From the NCBI RefSeq assembly GCF_015461845.1, contig NZ_JACOPW010000002.1, positions 1,294,342-1,358,341 on the forward strand: DNA of 64,000 bases, read 5' to 3'. Below, piece by piece: positions 52,844 to 63,836 of this stretch (positions within the stretch are counted from its first letter, which is position 1; each line of letters begins with the position of its first letter). The notes beneath the pieces were generated by a model. The model was not told the DNA's origin. It ran no database searches and saw only the letters and a list, made by a program, of their open reading frames with translations. The translations under genes and the position numbers were made by a program. This stretch comes from Pseudomonas mucoides (GTDB lineage: Bacteria > Pseudomonadota > Gammaproteobacteria > Pseudomonadales > Pseudomonadaceae).

Positions 52844-53671
52844 ATGAACTACGCAAACCCAACAAAACTCCAGGCCGCCATCCTCGACTGGGCCGGTACC
52901 GTCGTTGACTTCGGCTCCTTCGCTCCCACCCAGATTTTCGTCGAAGCCTTCGCCGAGTTCGACGTCCAGGTCTCCATCGAAGAAGCCCGCGGACCGATGG
53001 GCATGGGCAAGTGGGACCACATCCGTACCCTGTGCGATCAGCCACAAGTCGCTGAGCGTTATCGCGCCGTGTTCGGCCGCGCACCGACCGACGATGATGT
53101 CACCGCTATCTACAAACGCTTCATGCCGCTGCAAATCGAAAAAATCGCCGAACACTCGGCCCTGATTCCGGGCGCACTGGACACCATCGCCACCCTGCGT
53201 CAGCAAGGGATCAAGATCGGTTCGTGCTCCGGCTACCCGAAACAGGTCATGGACAAAGTGGTCGAGCTGGCCGCCACCAACGGTTACGTCGCCGACCACG
53301 TGGTCGCCACTGACGAAGTCCCCAACGGTCGCCCTTGGCCGGCCCAGGCCCTGGCCAACGTCATTGCGCTGGGCATCGACGACGTCGCCGCCTGCGTGAA
53401 GATCGACGACACCGTGCCGGGCATTCTCGAAGGTCGTCGTGCCGGCATGTGGACCGTGGCGCTGATCTGCTCGGGCAACGCGCTGGGCCTGGACTACGAA
53501 GGCTATCGCACCCTCGGCAGCGATAAGCTGGACAGCGAACGCAAGCGCATCCACGCGATGTTCGAAGGCTCGCGTCCGCACTACATGATCGACACCATCA
53601 CCGACTTGCCGGAAGTAATCGCCGACATCAACAAGCGCCTGGCGAATGGCGAAATGCCGCAAAGCAGTTGA
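52844..53671 (+). CDS. phnX: phosphonoacetaldehyde hydrolase (phosphonatase)
   Basis: This 275-residue HAD-superfamily enzyme cleaves phosphonoacetaldehyde to acetaldehyde and phosphate through a Schiff base. The nucleophile Asp15 is in [15 protein letters not shown], the Schiff-base lysine is Lys56 in [12 protein letters not shown], and [14 protein letters not shown] and [20 protein letters not shown] provide the other HAD motifs. It follows phnW and ends in a strong terminator. Together the two give carbon, nitrogen and phosphorus from aminoethylphosphonate. Confidence 0.96.
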   Translation: MNYANPTKLQAAILDWAGTVVDFGSFAPTQIFVEAFAEFDVQVSIEEARGPMGMGKWDHIRTLCDQPQVAERYRAVFGRAPTDDDVTAIYKRFMPLQIEKIAEHSALIPGALDTIATLRQQGIKIGSCSGYPKQVMDKVVELAATNGYVADHVVATDEVPNGRPWPAQALANVIALGIDDVAACVKIDDTVPGILEGRRAGMWTVALICSGNALGLDYEGYRTLGSDKLDSERKRIHAMFEGSRPHYMIDTITDLPEVIADINKRLANGEMPQSS

Positions 53672-53689
53672 TCGCGGTTTTCTGCGCAT

Positions 53690-53728
53690 AAAAAAGCGTC
53701 AGCTCCATTACGGAACTGGCGCTTTTTT
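53690..53728. terminator. Rho-independent terminator of phnWX
   Basis: AAAAAAGCGTCAGCTCC and GGAACTGGCGCTTTTTT form a 17-bp stem (two G-U pairs) ending in six T. It can work in both directions. Confidence 0.92.
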
Positions 53729-53859
53729 GATGTCGATCACCTGAACCAGAGCGTTATACGGCACAATCACCCAAGGCAAATCCGCCAAAGCGGATTACAG
53801 TTAAGGAACGCCGTCGGTCAAGAACGGTGGTTTCAGACCAGACCTGTGAGGAACACCGT

Positions 53860-54408
53860 ATGCCCTGGAAGAATTCCGAATCACGCTACAGCACCGTATC
53901 GATCACGCTGCATTGGTTGATGCTGGTCTTGTTGGCGCTGGTTTATGCCTGTATCGAGTTTCGCGGGATCTTTCCCAAAGGCAGTGGCGGTCGCGCGCTG
54001 ATTGTTGAATCGCACTTCATGCTGGGCCTGACCGTGTTCGTGCTGGTCTGGCTGCGCTTGTTCGCCCGCAGCCTGGGACCCGCACCGCAGATCTTCCCCG
54101 CCTCGCCCAAATGGCAAATTACGTTGGCGAAGTTAATGCACTGGGCGCTGTACATTTTCATGATCGCGATGCCGATTCTCGGGTGGCTGGTCACCAGCGC
54201 CAAGGGTAATCAAGTGATGTTTTACGGCTTTGACCTGCCAATGCTGGTTTCGGAAGACAAGGCGCTGGCCAAGCAGATCCAGGAGTGGCATGAACTGGGC
54301 GGCACCATTGGCTACTGGCTGATCGGCCTGCACGCACTGGCCGGGATCTATCACCATTACGTGGTGCGGGATAACACCCTGCTGCGGATGATGCCCAAGC
54401 GCGGCTGA
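53860..54408 (+). CDS. cytochrome b561
   Basis: The 182-residue, four-helix di-haem membrane protein has histidines in SITLHWLMLVLLALVY, ESHFMLGLTVFVLVWLRL, MHWALYIFMIAMPILGWL and GYWLIGLHALAGIYHHYVV. Start MPWKNSESRYS at 53860 follows GTGAGGAACACC; an 11-codon extension is less likely. It is a single gene. It resembles the cytochrome at 26658 in fold only. Its electron partner is not evident. Confidence 0.9.
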   Translation: MPWKNSESRYSTVSITLHWLMLVLLALVYACIEFRGIFPKGSGGRALIVESHFMLGLTVFVLVWLRLFARSLGPAPQIFPASPKWQITLAKLMHWALYIFMIAMPILGWLVTSAKGNQVMFYGFDLPMLVSEDKALAKQIQEWHELGGTIGYWLIGLHALAGIYHHYVVRDNTLLRMMPKRG

Positions 54409-54423
54409 ACACAGCTGAACGCG

Positions 54424-54462
54424 ATCCTTGTAGCAGCTGGCGAAGCCTGCTGCGACAAGGAT
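54424..54462. terminator. hairpin between cytochrome b561 and desulfhydrase genes
   Basis: ATCCTTGT and ACAAGGAT bracket a GTAGCAGC-type inner stem between convergent genes. It belongs to the same palindromic repeat family as those at 26571 and 55419 and may serve as terminator. Confidence 0.55.
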
Positions 54463-54469
54463 GGGGTGG

Positions 54470-55387
54470 TTACTGAAATCCCCGGCGGCCTTGCAAGCCG
54501 CCGGTGTGGATGAAGATCAAGCGTGTACCCTTTTCAAAATGCCCTGCCTCGACTTGCTCCTTGAGCATCAGCAACGCCTTGCCGGTGTACAGCGGCTCTA
54601 AAGGCACACCGCTGGCGTGTTCGGCTTGATCGATGAAGTCGAGTAACGACTGATCGACTTTGGCAAAGCCGCCACGGCTGGCGTCCAGCAGTTCGAAGTT
54701 ACGCTGCGGCACACCGGCCTCTTGCAGTATCGATTCGACCTGTTGCGCAACGCCGTGATCGTCGGGCACCGCCATCGCGCCATACACACTGCGTTCACCC
54801 GCCTCGGCCAGCACCAGGCCGGCCAGGGTGGTGCCGGTTCCGCACGCCAGCCACCAGCCGTCGAAGTCGCTCCATCCCAAACGATTCAATTGATCGTCGA
54901 CCATTGCCTTCAACGTTATGCACCCTCGCGCGCCACGCAGACCGCCGCCCCCTTCTGGCACTGGATACAGGTCGGGGTATTGCGCCTGCCAGGGCTGCCA
55001 GAAACCCGGTTCATGCCGCGCCCGGTAGCCGCCGTAGCCCAACCAGTGCAATTGCATGCCCAATGCCTGCAAGTCCTTCACCGTCGGGGTGTCTTGTGGA
55101 TGGCCACGCAGCAGTCCCACGGTGGTGAAACCAAAGCGTTTACCGGCGGCGGCCAGTGCGTGCAGGTGATTGGAGTGAGCACCGCCCAGGCTGATGATGC
55201 CGTTGGCGCCGGCGAGGTTGGCGGCGTTGAGGTGTTCGATGAGCTTGAACCACTTGTTGCCGCTGATTAGCGGGTCGATTTTCTCCAGGCGCAGGATCGC
55301 GACTTCGATGCGGGCGGCGGTGAGCCAGTCGAGAGGGAGGGGGTCGAGAGGGGCTTGGGGTAGCCAGTCGCTGGGAGGGAGGAGCAT
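54470..55387 (-). CDS. D-cysteine desulfhydrase / ACC-deaminase-family PLP enzyme
   Basis: This 305-residue fold-II PLP enzyme has the lysine site KIDPLISGNKWFKLIEHL, GIISLGGAHSNHLHALAAAGKRFG and WWLACGTGTTLAGLVLAEAG. It is annotated in pseudomonads as 1-aminocyclopropane-1-carboxylate deaminase/D-cysteine desulfhydrase. True ACC deaminases are usually about 338 residues; this shorter form is more likely a D-cysteine or related D-amino-acid lyase. A TTG start seven codons upstream (55408) is possible. The promoter side carries a large inverted repeat. Confidence 0.85.
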   Translation of the reverse strand: MLLPPSDWLPQAPLDPLPLDWLTAARIEVAILRLEKIDPLISGNKWFKLIEHLNAANLAGANGIISLGGAHSNHLHALAAAGKRFGFTTVGLLRGHPQDTPTVKDLQALGMQLHWLGYGGYRARHEPGFWQPWQAQYPDLYPVPEGGGGLRGARGCITLKAMVDDQLNRLGWSDFDGWWLACGTGTTLAGLVLAEAGERSVYGAMAVPDDHGVAQQVESILQEAGVPQRNFELLDASRGGFAKVDQSLLDFIDQAEHASGVPLEPLYTGKALLMLKEQVEAGHFEKGTRLIFIHTGGLQGRRGFQ

Positions 55388-55418
55388 TGGCGGTACGCAT
55401 TCTGTCAAAAGACAGCAG

Positions 55419-55567
55419 CGTAGCAGCTGTCGAGCCCCAGCGAGGCTGCGTTCGGCTGCGAAGCAGTCGTAAAACCAACCACCGCGGTGTTCCAGATAAA
55501 CCGCGGTGAATGGGTTGACGACTGCTTCGCAGCCGAACGCAGCCTTGCTGGGGCTCGACAGCGGCTA
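55419..55567. repeat. large (about 51-bp arm) inverted repeat
   Basis: The arms 55419-55469 and 55517-55567 are near-perfect reverse complements (sharing GAACGCAGCC, CTGCTTCGCAGCCGAACG and GGGGCTCGACAGC). Inside is a second inverted pair, CAACCACCGCGGT and ACCGCGGTG. The whole folds into one long hairpin between the PLP-enzyme and FadH genes. Its ends are of the GTAGCAGCTGTCGAG family seen elsewhere in the window. Confidence 0.8.
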
Positions 55568-55586
55568 CGAGGGATGTGACATGGCC

Positions 55587-57647
<2,061 letters not shown>

Positions 57648-57663
57648 TCACGGAAAAAGTGCA

Positions 57664-57679
57664 GGAGCTCTTCGGCTCC
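57664..57679 (-). terminator. probable terminator of xylR
   Basis: Read on the minus strand, GGAGCC-GAAG-AGCTCC is followed by TGCACTTTTTCC, 214 bp beyond the xylR stop and 38 bp before fadH. The rest of 57627-57892 shows no gene. Confidence 0.5.
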
Positions 57680-57892
57680 CGTCAGTCATGGTGGACAGAC
57701 TAAGAGTCGCATCGCTGTCACTCAATGACCGAAACTGACAAGTTAATGATCAAAATGCGCAGCCGCCCTTGGCAAGGGCCGACAGGAACCCCGGCCCTGG
57801 CCGCAAACCCTGCCATGGGTTTCAGTTGGATTGGAATTCTTAGCACTGGCGATACGTGTACCCGAGGCCTTTCTCACAACATTTACCCAGGT

Positions 57893-59074
57893 TTAACTCC
57901 CGACATAGCCTTGCTGATACTCACGCGGCGTGCAGCCAAATTCACGCTTGAACACCGTGTGCAGGTATTGCGCCGACTTGAAGCCGCAATCCTGGGCAAT
58001 CTCGGCAATCCCGGACGTCGTGTTTTCCAACCCGGCAGCGGCAGCGGCCAGTTTGAAACGCAGCACTTCATCATGAACGCTGCGCCCCAACTTGCGACGA
58101 AAGTGCGACTCAAGAGATGACCGCGACACCCCCACATAATTCGCCACCTGCTCGGTCTTGATGCCTTGGCAAGCGTATTGCCGAATAAAGTGCAGCGCCT
58201 GCATGACATACGGGTCGTCGAGCGGTTGGTGCAAGCTGGAAGTCTGCACATTGATCCCTTCCGGCGGCACCAGGATCTGCGTGCCGGTCGAAGGCATGCC
58301 ACACAGCATCTGGTGCAGCAAACGTGCGGCGGTACGGCCCATGCTGTCGGTACCCTGGATCACCGAACTGAGCGGCACCCGGGTCAGGCTGCGGGTCAGC
58401 GGATCGTTATCGATACCAATCAACGCCACCTGTTCCGGCACCGCGATCCCCGCCGTCAAGCAGGCTTGCAGCAGTTGCCGGGCCCGCGCGTCACTGACCG
58501 CGATGATGCCAATGGGTTTAGGCAGGCTGTGCAACCAGGCGATCTGCTGCGCGACGGCGCTGTCCCAAAGCGGTGCGCTGGTTTCCAGGCCACGATAAAT
58601 TTCGGCGGGCAAGCCATCGCGCTGCAGCAGACGGCGGAAGGCACTCTCGCGCTCCTGCGCCCAGCGATTGGTCTGCGCTTCGGGCAGGCTGAAACAGGCA
58701 AAACGGGTCAGGCCGGCGTCGATCAGGTGTTTGTAGGCCAGATTGATCAAAGCGAAATTGTCGGTGGCCACATAAGGCATGTGCCGCGGGTAAGCGCGCT
58801 CATCCTCATAGGACCCCCCCACAGCCACCACCGGCAGCTTGATCCCCGCCAGCGCCTGACCAATGACCGGGTCGTCGAAGTCGGCGATGATGCCGTCGCC
58901 CTGCCAGCGCTCGATACCCTTCAGCCGGCAGAGAAAGTCCTCCTCCAGAAACAAATCCCAGGACGCCCGGGTGCTGCTCAGATAGTTGCCGATCCCGCTG
59001 ATGATGCCGCGGTCGTAGATCTTGTTTCCATTGAACAACAGGGCGATGCGGTGGCTGGGCGGAACGGTTTTCAT
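57893..59074 (-). CDS. xylR: xylose operon activator XylR (AraC family)
   Basis: The 393-residue regulator has an N-terminal periplasmic-binding-like sugar domain (8-280: RIALLFNGNKIYDRGIISGIGNYL, VALIGIDNDPLTRSLTRVPLSSVIQG) and a C-terminal AraC-type double HTH (about 290-390: QVANYVGVSRSSLESHFRRKLG, IAEIAQDCGFKSAQYLHTVFKREFGCTPREY). Translation from ATG 59074 (MKTVPPSHR) is favoured over a nine-codon extension. It is divergent from xylFGH and should activate them with D-xylose. No xylose isomerase gene follows. Confidence 0.93.
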   Translation of the reverse strand: MKTVPPSHRIALLFNGNKIYDRGIISGIGNYLSSTRASWDLFLEEDFLCRLKGIERWQGDGIIADFDDPVIGQALAGIKLPVVAVGGSYEDERAYPRHMPYVATDNFALINLAYKHLIDAGLTRFACFSLPEAQTNRWAQERESAFRRLLQRDGLPAEIYRGLETSAPLWDSAVAQQIAWLHSLPKPIGIIAVSDARARQLLQACLTAGIAVPEQVALIGIDNDPLTRSLTRVPLSSVIQGTDSMGRTAARLLHQMLCGMPSTGTQILVPPEGINVQTSSLHQPLDDPYVMQALHFIRQYACQGIKTEQVANYVGVSRSSLESHFRRKLGRSVHDEVLRFKLAAAAAGLENTTSGIAEIAQDCGFKSAQYLHTVFKREFGCTPREYQQGYVGS

Positions 59075-59238
59075 TGTTTTTGTCTCCAGGCCGGTCGGCA
59101 CAGACTAGGCGCGCGGAGGCGGAATCTCAATACTCAAAATCGAACCCGTGTTTGGTGATTTTCGCAATCGGTCAGCGCCGGGGCGGCGTTACTATCAAGG
59201 TCAGTCAGGGCCGCTCTCAAATAACAAGGAAATTGCAG

Positions 59239-59328
59239 ATGACCTACTTCCCCGCGGTCGTCCGGGTTCGCCACAGGACCGACCAACTGCTTCAGTCATC
59301 AGCGCTTTACGACCGGCTCCACAAGTAA
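59239..59328 (+). pseudogene. 29-codon xylA-like remnant
   Basis: ATG at 59239 is preceded by AAGGAAATTGCAG, a good ribosome-binding site. The peptide starts MTYFPAVVRVRHRTDQ, resembling the N-terminus of xylose isomerase (M-x-YFP-x-V-x-x-VR-Y). It then reads LLQSSALYDRLHK and stops. The place, between divergent xylR and xylF, is where xylA (xutA) is expected in fluorescent pseudomonads as I recall. A deletion that removed nearly all of xylA, and possibly xylB, would leave this. The similarity is short, so it remains a hypothesis. Confidence 0.45.
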
Positions 59329-59455
59329 CCTCTCCCCCAAAGTGTTTCCCTGTGTCGCACCGCATGACCGCGACTCTCGAGACCGGACTGCTCGCCTGTA
59401 CGCGCCGGTTCTCTTGTCCGCCATTGCAGTACGTTTCCAGTATCGATGTGCATCT

Positions 59456-59471
59456 AAACAACAATAAAAGG
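59456..59471 (+). promoter_or_regulatory. Hfq/Crc target (CA) motif at the xylF ribosome-binding site
   Basis: AAACAACAATAAAAGG fits the AAnAAnAA motif bound by Hfq/Crc and runs directly into the AAAGG Shine-Dalgarno sequence 11 bp before the xylF ATG. This implies translational catabolite repression, relieved by CrcZ/CrcY. Confidence 0.7.
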
Positions 59472-59481
59472 ACATAACCCT

Positions 59482-60483
59482 ATGAAGAACCTGAAAACCG
59501 CCCTGCTCGCCAGCTTCCTGGTCATGATCGGCAACTCGGCCATGGCTGACGCACAACACCCGAAAATCGGCTTTTCGATCGATGATCTGCGCCTTGAGCG
59601 CTGGTCCCGCGACCGCGACTACTTCACCGCCGCAGCCGAGCAATTGGGCGCCAAGGTTTACGTGCAATCAGCCGATGCCAACGAGCAGCGGCAGATTTCC
59701 CAGATCGAAAATCTGATTTCGCGCGGCGTCGACGTGATTGTCATCGTACCGTTCAACGCCACAGTGCTGAACAATGCGGTTTCCGAAGCCAAGAAGGCCG
59801 GGGTCAAAGTTCTTTCCTATGACCGCCTGATCCTGAATGCCGACATCGACGCCTACATCTCTTTCGATAACAAGAAGGTCGGCCAGATGCAGGCTGAAGG
59901 CGTGGTCAAGGCGCAACCCAAGGGCAATTACTTCTTGCTGGGCGGAGCGCCGACTGACAACAACGCCAAGATCTTGCGTGAAGGCCAGATGGAAGTGCTT
60001 CAACCCTTGATCGACAAAGGCGACATCAAGGTGGTGGGTCAGCAGTGGGTGAAAGAGTGGAACCCGACCGAGGCGCTGAGCATTGTCGAGAACGCCTTGA
60101 CCGCCAATAACAACAAGATTGACGGCATCGTTGCGTCCAACGATGCCACCGCCGGGGGGGCGATCCAGGCCCTCGCTGCGCAGAAGCTGGACGGCAAGGT
60201 ACCGGTCTCCGGCCAGGATGCCGACCTTGCGGCGATTAAACGGGTGATCGCTGGCACCCAGACCATGACCGTCTACAAACCATTGAAACTGTTGGCCTCG
60301 GAGGCCGCCAAACTGTCTGTGCAATTGGCGCGCAACGAGAAGCCTACGTACAACTCGCAATATGACAACGGCGCCAAAAAGGTCGACAGCATCCTGCTCA
60401 AACCGACGCCTTTGACCAAAGACAACATCAACGTGCTTGAGGACGACGGGTTCTATACAAAAGCGCAGATTGCCGGGCAGTAA
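59482..60483 (+). CDS. xylF: D-xylose ABC transporter substrate-binding protein
   Basis: The 333-residue periplasmic sugar receptor has a signal peptide (1-23, ending NSAMADAQ). Family segments are KIGFSIDDLRLERWSRDRDYF, GVDVIVIVPFNATVLNNAVSEAKKAGVKVLSYDR, YISFDNKKVGQMQAEG and DGIVASNDATAGGAIQALAAQ, all typical of XylF. It is the first gene of xylFGH. A stem-loop at 60498-60550 separates it from xylG and may keep xylF mRNA more abundant. Confidence 0.96.
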   Translation: MKNLKTALLASFLVMIGNSAMADAQHPKIGFSIDDLRLERWSRDRDYFTAAAEQLGAKVYVQSADANEQRQISQIENLISRGVDVIVIVPFNATVLNNAVSEAKKAGVKVLSYDRLILNADIDAYISFDNKKVGQMQAEGVVKAQPKGNYFLLGGAPTDNNAKILREGQMEVLQPLIDKGDIKVVGQQWVKEWNPTEALSIVENALTANNNKIDGIVASNDATAGGAIQALAAQKLDGKVPVSGQDADLAAIKRVIAGTQTMTVYKPLKLLASEAAKLSVQLARNEKPTYNSQYDNGAKKVDSILLKPTPLTKDNINVLEDDGFYTKAQIAGQ

Positions 60484-60497
60484 TCGCCAGGTTTTCG

Positions 60498-60550
60498 ACG
60501 CTTGCCTGACAATATCGGGCGGCTGACAGTCAGTCGTCGCAGGCAAGCGT
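60498..60550 (+). repeat. stem-loop between xylF and xylG
   Basis: ACGCTTGCCTG (60498-60508) and CAGGCAAGCGT (60540-60550) pair perfectly, with a smaller GCTGACAGTCAGTCG-type stem inside. It is typical of 3'-protecting hairpins after binding-protein genes. Confidence 0.65.
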
Positions 60551-60595
60551 TCGTCGAGAAGATTTCCAATCTTTGCTTTCGTTCGAGAGTTTTCA

Positions 60596-62152
60596 ATGTC
60601 TGACTATCTGCTGGAAATGAGAGGCATCGTCAAAGCCTTCGGCGGGGTTCGTGCGCTGAATGGCATCGACATCAAGGTCAAACCGGGCGAGTGCGTGGGC
60701 TTGTGTGGAGAGAACGGGGCCGGTAAATCGACCCTGATGAAGGTGCTGTCGGCGGTCTATCCTTGCGACACTTGGGAGGGCGACATTCTTTGGCGTGGCC
60801 AGCCACTCAAGGCCTATTCGATCAAAGAGACCGAAGCCGCCGGTATCGTCATCATTCATCAGGAACTGACCCTGGTCCCTGATCTTTCCGTCGCCGAAAA
60901 CATCTTCATGGGCCACGAACTGACACTGCCGGGTGGACGCATGAACTACCCGGCGATGATCCACCGCGCCGAAGCACTGATGCGTGAGCTGAAGGTGCCG
61001 GACATGAACGTCTCCCTCCCTGTGTCGCAGTACGGCGGCGGTTATCAGCAATTGGTGGAAATCGCCAAGGCATTGAACAAGAAGGCGCGCCTGCTGATCC
61101 TCGACGAGCCCTCCTCGGCCCTGACCCGTTCGGAAATCGAGGTGTTGCTGGACATCATCCGCGATCTGAAGGCCAAGGGCGTTGCCTGCGTCTACATCTC
61201 GCACAAGCTCGACGAAGTGGCGGCGGTCTGCGACACCATCTCGGTCATCCGCGACGGTAAACACATCGCGACCACCGCGATGGCCGATATGGACATTGCG
61301 CAGATCATCACCCAAATGGTCGGTCGGGAAATGAGCAACCTCTACCCCAGCGAACCGCACGAGATCGGCGAAGTGCTGTTCGAAGCACGCCACATTACCT
61401 GCTACGACGTCGACAACCCCGGCCGCAAGCGTGTGGACGACATTTCTTTCGTGTTGAAGCGCGGCGAAATCCTCGGCATCGCCGGACTGGTGGGCGCAGG
61501 GCGCACGGAGCTGGTGTCGGCGTTGTTCGGCTCGTATCCCGGTCGCTATGAAGGCGAAGTCTGGCTGGACGGCAAACCCATCGATACCCGCACCCCACTG
61601 AAATCGATCAGGGCCGGTTTGTGCATGGTCCCTGAAGATCGCAAACGTCAGGGCATCATCCCGGACCTGGGGGTGGGACAGAACATCACCCTGGCAGTAC
61701 TCGACAGTTTTTCCCGCATGAGCCGCATCGATGCCGAAGCCGAGCTCAGCAGCATCCAGCAGGAAATCGCCCGGATGCAACTGAAAACCGCGACGCCCTT
61801 TTTGCCGATCACCAGCCTCTCCGGCGGGAACCAGCAGAAAGCCGTGCTGGCCAAGATGCTGCTGACCAAACCCCGAGTGTTGATCCTCGATGAACCCACG
61901 CGTGGCGTCGATGTCGGCGCCAAATATGAAATCTACAAATTGATGGGTGCGCTCGCGGCCGAAGGCGTAGCGATCATCATGGTGTCGTCGGAACTGGCCG
62001 AAGTGCTGGGCGTTTCCGACCGAGTGCTGGTGATTGGTGAAGGCCAGCTGCGCGGTAACTTTATCAACCACGAATTGACCCAGGAGCACGTGCTCGCTGC
62101 GGCGCTCAGTCAGCCGAACGGGCATGACAACAACGATCGGAAATCTGCGTAA
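60596..62152 (+). CDS. xylG: D-xylose ABC transporter ATP-binding protein
   Basis: The 518-residue protein has two tandem ATPase modules of the sugar (MglA/XylG) type. The first has Walker [14 protein letters not shown] (38-46) and [16 protein letters not shown] with [12 protein letters not shown]. The second has the degenerate P-loop [10 protein letters not shown] and an intact signature [17 protein letters not shown] with [13 protein letters not shown]. This asymmetry is normal for the family. It abuts xylH with no gap. Confidence 0.96.
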   Translation: MSDYLLEMRGIVKAFGGVRALNGIDIKVKPGECVGLCGENGAGKSTLMKVLSAVYPCDTWEGDILWRGQPLKAYSIKETEAAGIVIIHQELTLVPDLSVAENIFMGHELTLPGGRMNYPAMIHRAEALMRELKVPDMNVSLPVSQYGGGYQQLVEIAKALNKKARLLILDEPSSALTRSEIEVLLDIIRDLKAKGVACVYISHKLDEVAAVCDTISVIRDGKHIATTAMADMDIAQIITQMVGREMSNLYPSEPHEIGEVLFEARHITCYDVDNPGRKRVDDISFVLKRGEILGIAGLVGAGRTELVSALFGSYPGRYEGEVWLDGKPIDTRTPLKSIRAGLCMVPEDRKRQGIIPDLGVGQNITLAVLDSFSRMSRIDAEAELSSIQQEIARMQLKTATPFLPITSLSGGNQQKAVLAKMLLTKPRVLILDEPTRGVDVGAKYEIYKLMGALAAEGVAIIMVSSELAEVLGVSDRVLVIGEGQLRGNFINHELTQEHVLAAALSQPNGHDNNDRKSA

Positions 62153-63289
62153 ATGAATCAGGTTAAACAGTTGTTCACCCGCTACAAAATGCTCGCCCTG
62201 CTGATTGCCGTGATGATTATCTGGCTGTTTTTCAGCTGGCAAACCGAAGGCGGGTTTCTAACCCCACGCAACCTGTCGAACCTGCTACGGCAGATGTCGA
62301 TCACCGGGATTCTCGCCTGCGGCATGGTGCTGGTAATCATCAGTGGCGAAATCGACCTGTCGGTGGGTTCGATGCTCGGCCTGCTGGGCGGGGTCGCGGC
62401 GATTCTCGATGTGGTTTATCACGTGCCGTTGCCGCTCAACCTTGCGATCGTCGCCCTCTGCGGATTGTTGATCGGCCTGGGCAATGGCTACATGACCGCC
62501 TACCTGCGCATCCCCTCCTTCATCGTCGGCCTCGGCGGTATGCTGGCGTTTCGCGGGGTGCTGCTGGGCATTACCGGCGGCACTACCATTGCCCCGGTAT
62601 CGAGCCAGCTGGTCTACATGGGTCAGGGTTACCTGCCACAACTGGCGGGGATAATTCTCGGCGTGCTGTTGTTTGGCCTGGCCCTGTTCCTCACCTGGCG
62701 CCAACGCCTCAACCGCGCCCTGCATGGTTTGTCCATGCACTCGCTGCTGCGCGACAGCATACGTGTGGTACTGATCGGCGTGGTGCTGGCCGGTTTCGTC
62801 TACACCCTCAACAGCTACGATGGCATTCCGGTTCCAGTGCTGCTCCTGCTGGTCCTGCTGGGACTGTTCAGTTACGTCACCAGCCAGACCGTGTTCGGCC
62901 GCCGCATCTATTCGGTGGGCAGCAACATGGAAGCCACACGCCTGTCCGGCATCAATGTGCAGGCGGTCAAACTGTGGATCTTCGGCATCATGGGCGTCAT
63001 GTGTGCCCTCGCCGGCCTGGTCAACACCGCCCGCCTCGCGGCCGGCTCACCCTCCGCCGGCAACATGGGTGAGCTGGATGCCATCGCGGCATGCTTCATC
63101 GGCGGGACGTCCATGCGGGGTGGCTCTGGCACCGTATATGGTGCGTTGATGGGAGCATTGGTGATCAGCAGCCTGGATAACGGAATGTCGATGCTGGACG
63201 TCGACAGCTACTGGCAGATGATCGTCAAGGGCAGCATATTGGTATTGGCGGTTTGGGTAGATGTCAGTACACGGGCAGGACGTCGCTGA
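62153..63289 (+). CDS. xylH: D-xylose ABC transporter permease
   Basis: The 378-residue inner-membrane permease has about ten hydrophobic helices. Family segments are ILACGMVLVIISGEIDLSVGSMLGLLGGVAAIL, IPSFIVGLGGMLAFRGVLLGITGG and AACFIGGTSMRGGSGTVYGALMGALVISSLDNGMSMLDV. The ATG is the base after the xylG stop. It is the end of xylFGH. A weak hairpin follows at 63330. Confidence 0.96.
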   Translation: MNQVKQLFTRYKMLALLIAVMIIWLFFSWQTEGGFLTPRNLSNLLRQMSITGILACGMVLVIISGEIDLSVGSMLGLLGGVAAILDVVYHVPLPLNLAIVALCGLLIGLGNGYMTAYLRIPSFIVGLGGMLAFRGVLLGITGGTTIAPVSSQLVYMGQGYLPQLAGIILGVLLFGLALFLTWRQRLNRALHGLSMHSLLRDSIRVVLIGVVLAGFVYTLNSYDGIPVPVLLLLVLLGLFSYVTSQTVFGRRIYSVGSNMEATRLSGINVQAVKLWIFGIMGVMCALAGLVNTARLAAGSPSAGNMGELDAIAACFIGGTSMRGGSGTVYGALMGALVISSLDNGMSMLDVDSYWQMIVKGSILVLAVWVDVSTRAGRR

Positions 63290-63766
63290 CTCTCGTTGTC
63301 TTCGCCGTCTGGACGCCCCACTCGCAGGCAAGCCGGCATAAAGCCTGAATAGAGAAACGGCTTTTTCAACCTCGAGGGAGCCCAGGGTATTTGTCAGGTC
63401 GTTTGCCGTTCACATCCTCTGTTGTCCAGCATCGCAAACCAGGTGCGTGCGGTGCTCGGGCAACAGCAGGACCAGGGACTCATCCCGCTTGGTCTTGCTT
63501 TAAATTCAGTAGGGTTTGCCGCAATAGGCCAGGTCATTCGACCCGGCTTGTTAGCCCATTCGCAGACCACAACCCTTCGCTAAATGACGCACAACAGCTG
63601 GCGGACTCAACCCGCCAGCGTCCCCAATTGTCTGTCCGGTATTGTCAATTAACCCAGACGCACTGGACGAACAGACGCTACTGACGTCGATCACCACCCA
63701 CCAGAATACGCGACTGGCGCACCGCTATGAGCAGCATAAAAAATGGGCAGCACAGGCTGCCCACAC
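63290..63766. other. gene-free stretch between xylH and the porin
   Basis: I see no convincing gene. AAGCCG/CGGCTTTTTC (63330-63366) may be the xylH terminator. CTGGCGG-N7-CCGCCAG (63598-63618) is a clean hairpin without T-tract, and GGGCAG/CTGCCC (63745-63762) is another. A 97-codon frame at 63391-63684 has no family features or good ribosome-binding site. Confidence 0.5.
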
Positions 63767-63798
63767 AAAAAAAAAAGCGGACAGCCTGGGCTGTCCGC
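63767..63798 (-). terminator. Rho-independent terminator of the porin gene
   Basis: On the minus strand GCGGACAGCC-CA-GGCTGTCCGC (63798-63777) is followed by ten T (63776-63767). It lies 38 bp after the porin stop. Confidence 0.9.
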
Positions 63799-63836
63799 AA
63801 ATATGCGCACATAGAGAGGAGCTTATCGCAACAGCG

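Noticed and set aside
60593..62242. 549-codon frame opposite xylG
   Set aside because: It is the antisense mirror of a well-supported ATPase gene, with no recognisable motifs.
63391..63684. 97-codon frame after xylH
   Set aside because: It has no domain, weak start context and crosses several hairpins; left as gene-free.
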